Assembly: GCA_012798025.1 (NCBI GenBank)
Contig: JAAZNX010000225.1
Span: forward strand, 1-7,988
Direction: 5' to 3'
Origin: Methanothrix sp.
GTDB taxonomy: Archaea; Halobacteriota; Methanosarcinia; Methanotrichales; Methanotrichaceae
Length of the DNA stretch: 7,988 nucleotides
The notes under the pieces were generated by a model, which saw nothing but the letters and a program-made list of their open reading frames with translations, ran no database searches and had not been told where the DNA came from. The position numbers and the translations under genes were made by a program. Numbering within the stretch: position 1 is the stretch's first letter; each line of letters begins with the position of its first letter. Below are positions 6,049 to 7,988 of the stretch, one piece after another.

Positions 6049-7988
6049 ATGGCTGAGCAAAAGGCAACAACATCTGTTCTATACGAGGAGACAAGAATAT
6101 TTGAACCGCCAAAGGACCTCGTAGAGAACTCCAATGTCATGCAATGGATGAAGAAAAAGGGATTCAAGAGCGAGCGTGAGATGCGCGCCTGGACTGGCCA
6201 GAATTTCATAACGTTCTGGGATGAGATGGCCAAGACCTATGCAGATTGGTTTGAGCCATACGCCCAGATTCTCAACTGGCAACCGCCTTATGCCAAGTGG
6301 TTCGTAGGCGGCAAGATCAATGTGGCTTATAATGCAGTGGACAGGCATGCTGTGGGCGCAAAAAAGGACAAGGTGGCTTATATCTTCGTGCCCGAGCCGG
6401 TAGATCAGCCTACTCAAAAGATCACTTACTTGGAGCTTGCAAAGGCAGTTAATAAATTTGCAAACGGCCTGAAATCTCTGGGCGTACAAAAAGGTGACAG
6501 GGTATCGATCTACATGCCCATGATCCCCGAGACGCCCATAGCCATGCTTGCCTGCGCCAAGATCGGTGCAATTCATTCGGTGGTATTCTCCGGATTTTCT
6601 GCAGGAGGCCTGAACAGCCGCATTCTCGATGCGGAGTCCAAGGTCGTCGTGACCACAGATGGTTTCTTCAGGCGCGGCAAGCCGTTGCCACTCAAGCCCA
6701 ATGTGGATGAAGCAACTTCAAACACGCCAAGCGTGAAGAACGTGGTAGTGGTAAAGAGAGCAGGCATAGATGTGCCCATGAAGGCCGGAAGGGACATCTG
6801 GTATCATGATCTGGTTGCCAAGCAGTCAGATGTATGTGAGACCGAGAAGTGCGATTCCGAGGATAGGCTTTTCATTTTATACACCTCAGGAACAACTGGC
6901 AAGCCCAAAGGCATAGAGCATGTCCATGGCGGTTATTGCGTTACTCCCGCGCAGACTCTCTCCTGGGTCTTCGATATCAAAGACAGCGATGTCTGGTGGT
7001 GTACAGCCGATGTCGGATGGATCACAGGCCACTCCTACGTGGTCTACGGGCCGCTATGCCTTGGTGCCACAAGCATGCTTTATGAGGGCTCGCCCGACTT
7101 CCCGGACTTCGGCAGATGGTTCAAGATCATCCAGGATAACAAAGTATCAGTATTGTATACGGCACCCACGGCAGTTAGGATGTTCATGAAGGCCGGAGAT
7201 CAGTGGCCCAAGAAGTACGATCTCTCCAGCCTGAGGCTGCTGGGCTCCGTCGGTGAGCCCATAAATCCGGAGGCATGGATCTGGTACAGAAACAATTTCG
7301 GTGGCGGCAAGCTTCAGATCATGGATACCTGGTGGCAGACAGAGACGGGATGCTTCCTTGTGTCGCCCCTGCCCATCACGCCACTCAAGCCCGGCTCCCC
7401 GACTTTCCCGCTACCTGGATTCAACGTGGATATTCTTGATGAAGATGCCAACCCCGTTCCGCCAGGCTCAGGAGGCAACATCGTCAGCAACACACCATGG
7501 CCGTCGATGCTGCGTGCGTTCTTCAGAGATGAGGTCAGGTACAAGAAGGAGTACTGGTCCACCTATTGGGATATCAGGCCAGGCACATATCTGGCTGGGG
7601 ACAAGGCTACAAAGGACAAGGATGGTTACTTCACCATCCAGGGCAGGATCGACGATGTGCTGAAGGTGGCAGGGCACAGGATCTCCAACGCAGAGGTCGA
7701 GTCCGCACTGGTCAGCCATCCAAAGGTCGCAGAGGCAGCAGTAATCGGCAAGCCTGACGAGGTCAAGGGCGAGGTCATAGTGGCCTTCGTCATCCTCAAG
7801 ACAGGGGTCGAGGCTACAGAGGATCTAAAGCCTGCGCTGGCCAAGCATGTGCGTGGTGTTCTGGGACCTGTCGCCTATCCGGAGATCGTTTACTTCGTGA
7901 ACGATGTGCCCAAGACGAGAAGCGGCAAGATCATGCGCCGCGTCATAAAAGCCAAGGCGCTTGGAAATCCAGTGGGCGACATCTCTGC
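6049..7988 (+). CDS. acs: Acetyl-CoA synthetase, AMP-forming (copy 2, 3' end outside window)
   Basis: Second acetate-activating enzyme, same reaction as copy 1. I translated it by hand from ATG 6049: 646 codons are open to the window edge without a stop or frameshift, and by comparison with copy 1 about 15 codons are missing. All family motifs are present and identical to copy 1: [11 protein letters not shown] at 278-288, DTWWQTETG at 426-434, [13 protein letters not shown] at 532-544 and [11 protein letters not shown] at 621-631, with the catalytic lysine at 627. Against copy 1 there are 102 differences in 646 aligned residues (about 84% identity), plus a 2-residue deletion after MAEQKAT. 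Differences cluster in the first 160 residues, at about 230-270 and at 580-620; no motif residue changes. It has its own promoter-like region and leader, so it is probably transcribed separately and perhaps under different conditions. Confidence 0.95.
   Translation, partial: MAEQKATTSVLYEETRIFEPPKDLVENSNVMQWMKKKGFKSEREMRAWTGQNFITFWDEMAKTYADWFEPYAQILNWQPPYAKWFVGGKINVAYNAVDRHAVGAKKDKVAYIFVPEPVDQPTQKITYLELAKAVNKFANGLKSLGVQKGDRVSIYMPMIPETPIAMLACAKIGAIHSVVFSGFSAGGLNSRILDAESKVVVTTDGFFRRGKPLPLKPNVDEATSNTPSVKNVVVVKRAGIDVPMKAGRDIWYHDLVAKQSDVCETEKCDSEDRLFILYTSGTTGKPKGIEHVHGGYCVTPAQTLSWVFDIKDSDVWWCTADVGWITGHSYVVYGPLCLGATSMLYEGSPDFPDFGRWFKIIQDNKVSVLYTAPTAVRMFMKAGDQWPKKYDLSSLRLLGSVGEPINPEAWIWYRNNFGGGKLQIMDTWWQTETGCFLVSPLPITPLKPGSPTFPLPGFNVDILDEDANPVPPGSGGNIVSNTPWPSMLRAFFRDEVRYKKEYWSTYWDIRPGTYLAGDKATKDKDGYFTIQGRIDDVLKVAGHRISNAEVESALVSHPKVAEAAVIGKPDEVKGEVIVAFVILKTGVEATEDLKPALAKHVRGVLGPVAYPEIVYFVNDVPKTRSGKIMRRVIKAKALGNPVGDIS
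7549..7794 (+). repeat. Near-identical acs segment, copy 2 (likely gene-conversion tract)
   Basis: Partner of 5257-5502. Its core 7635-7794 matches 5343-5502 at 159 of 160 bases, the exception being the silent base 7749. Sequence on both sides diverges sharply between the two genes. Confidence 0.85.

Noticed and set aside
6049..7988. acs copy 2 as a pseudogene, because several short unrelated frames break up the region
   Set aside because: Hand translation from ATG 6049 gives 646 uninterrupted codons with every family motif intact; it merely lacks a stop codon inside the window.

Overview
The window looks archaeal and most likely comes from an acetate-consuming methanogen of the Methanothrix (Methanosaeta) type. 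This rests on two full-size AMP-forming acetyl-CoA synthetase genes in tandem, an archaeal-type threonyl-tRNA synthetase, an archaeal/eukaryotic-type MiaB-like tRNA methylthiotransferase, TATA-box-like promoter elements and a T-rich terminator. The genus is an inference: Methanothrix is known to activate acetate with several AMP-forming Acs enzymes, whereas Methanosarcina uses acetate kinase and phosphotransacetylase. No marker gene in the window fixes the species.

Layout, all genes on the + strand. Bases 1-1131 hold the C-terminal part of threonyl-tRNA synthetase (catalytic core from motif 1 onward plus the anticodon-binding domain), cut by the window edge. A 158-base gap with inverted repeats and a TATA-like box follows. 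Bases 1290-3586 are a two-gene operon with an ATGA overlap: an AI-2E family membrane protein and a radical-SAM tRNA methylthiotransferase. Bases 3751-5742 are a complete acetyl-CoA synthetase (acs copy 1). A 306-base AT-rich gap holds a T-rich terminator, a cluster of nested inverted repeats, a good TATA box and a long apparent leader. Bases 6049-7988 are a second acetyl-CoA synthetase (acs copy 2), open to the window end and lacking about its last 15 codons.

The two synthetases are the metabolic core. Each converts acetate, ATP and CoA to acetyl-CoA, AMP and pyrophosphate, the entry step for acetoclastic methanogenesis. By hand alignment they are about 84% identical over 646 residues, with a single 2-residue gap near the N-terminus. 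They carry separate promoter-like elements and the same strong Shine-Dalgarno sequence, so they look like two independently expressed paralogues.

The most striking signal is a stretch of about 246 bp near the 3' ends of both acs genes that is nearly identical even at silent positions (159 of 160 bases in its core). Equally conserved protein segments elsewhere in the pair have many silent differences. This is the expected mark of recent gene conversion between the copies. I found no CRISPR array, tRNA, rRNA, transposon or clearly novel defence system.
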